From: Verrucomicrobiota bacterium
Lineage (GTDB): Bacteria > Verrucomicrobiota > Verrucomicrobiia > Limisphaerales > UBA1100
Assembly: GCA_028872685.1 (NCBI GenBank)
Contig: JAPKEI010000158.1
Location: 1-6,444, forward strand
Direction: 5' to 3'
DNA: 6,444 nucleotides
The position numbers and the translations under genes are program-made. Positions 5,893-6,444 of the stretch are shown piece by piece (the stretch's first letter is position 1; each line of letters starts with the position of its first letter). A model generated the notes under the pieces. It was not told where the DNA came from. It searched no databases and saw nothing but the letters and a program-made list of their open reading frames with translations.

Positions 5893-6444
5893 TTAATTTT
5901 GCGGAACCACGGGCACGTGGGCCTTTTTCATTAGCGCGGCCATTTTGGCGACGAGGTCGGGCTTGGACTTGGCGAGGTCGTTTTTCTCGTAAGGATCGGT
6001 GGCGAGGTTGAATAGCTCGAGCGGTTTGCCCACGGGCCGGTAGGCTTTCCATTGGCCCGTGCGGAGGGCTTGTGACCGGATCTTGCTCGCACCGGTGCAA
6101 AATTCAAAATACAGATAATCGTGCTTGGCCTGTTTTTTAGATGCGCCGCGAAGGGTGGGCAGGAAGGAAATGCCGTCGTTTTGTTTGGGCACCGGTTGAC
6201 CGGTGAGTTCGCACATCGTGGGCAGCACATCCTGAAAGCCGCTGAGGTGGGCGGTAGTTTTGCCGGGGGCAATCACGCCGGGCCAGCGGGCGAGCATTGG
6301 GGTCCGAATGCCGCCCTCGTGCATATCACGCTTGTAGCCGCGTAAGCTGCCGGTGGAATTCCAAAATGCCGGATTGTGCCCGCCTTCTTTGTGCGCGCCG
6401 TTGTCGCTGGCGAACATCACCAGCGTGTTGTCGTCGATGCCCAG
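5893..6444 (-). CDS. Sulfatase (arylsulfatase family), C-terminal part (5' end outside window)
   Basis: 183 residues are visible before the TAA at 5893-5895; the frame is open to the right edge, so the N-terminus with the formylglycine motif (C/S-x-P-x-R) and any signal peptide is not seen. The visible part begins LGIDDNTLVMFASDNG, the typical sulfatase strand carrying a metal-binding Asp-Asn pair (visible residues 14-15). It continues with LRGYKRDMHEGGIRTPM (34-50), which holds the conserved lysine and EGG of sulfate binding, and then RWPGVIAPG (53-61). The end has DVLPTMCELTG (72-82), DGISFLPTLRG (90-100), then LRTGQWKAYR and LELFNLATDPYEKNDLA, the usual C-terminal subdomain. Such enzymes are normally exported and hydrolyse sulfate esters on glycans; the substrate class cannot be set from this part. 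The ABC-F gene starts 72 bp downstream on the same strand with no terminator between, so readthrough is possible. Confidence 0.93.
   Translation of the reverse strand: MGIDDNTLVMFASDNGAHKEGGHNPAFWNSTGSLRGYKRDMHEGGIRTPMLARWPGVIAPGKTTAHLSGFQDVLPTMCELTGQPVPKQNDGISFLPTLRGASKKQAKHDYLYFEFCTGASKIRSQALRTGQWKAYRPVGKPLELFNLATDPYEKNDLAKSKPDLVAKMAALMKKAHVPVVPQN

Overview
The window looks like chromosomal DNA from a member of the PVC superphylum, most likely a Verrucomicrobiota or Planctomycetota bacterium. This is inferred from gene content, not from a marker gene. A soluble-dehydrogenase-like beta-propeller, two secreted DUF1080 proteins and a sulfatase lie within 6.4 kb, a mix typical of these polysaccharide-degrading bacteria. 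Clear Shine-Dalgarno sites are scarce. No rRNA, tRNA, insertion sequence, CRISPR array or phage gene was found.

Layout, left to right. (1) 2-1258, plus: C-terminal part of a large PVC-type dehydrogenase-like propeller protein, followed by a probable intrinsic terminator. (2) 1464-2402, minus: a DapA/NanA-superfamily Schiff-base lyase whose active-site loops differ from true dihydrodipicolinate synthase. It converges on gene 1. (3) 2403-2511: a 109-bp divergent promoter region. (4) 2512-3162 and 3172-3792, plus: two paralogous secreted DUF1080 proteins, 9 bp apart, almost certainly co-transcribed. (5) 3898-5820, minus: a YheS-like ABC-F ATPase with two nucleotide-binding domains and a C-terminal coiled coil, convergent with the DUF1080 pair. 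(6) 5893-6444, minus: C-terminal third or so of a sulfatase that runs off the right edge and lies 72 bp upstream of the ABC-F gene.

Functional reading (inference): the dehydrogenase-like protein, the DUF1080 pair and the sulfatase would act outside the cytoplasm on sulfated or keto-modified glycans. The DapA-family enzyme would act in the cytoplasm on a small keto- or imino-acid. The ABC-F protein is a ribosome-associated housekeeping factor, probably placed here by chance. Strand switches between the blocks argue against one operon.

No convincing undescribed system is visible. The points most worth a second look are the substituted active site and higher GC of the DapA-family enzyme, the tandem DUF1080 duplication with diverged putative active-site regions and a possibly leaderless promoter, and the substituted second Walker B region of the ABC-F protein.
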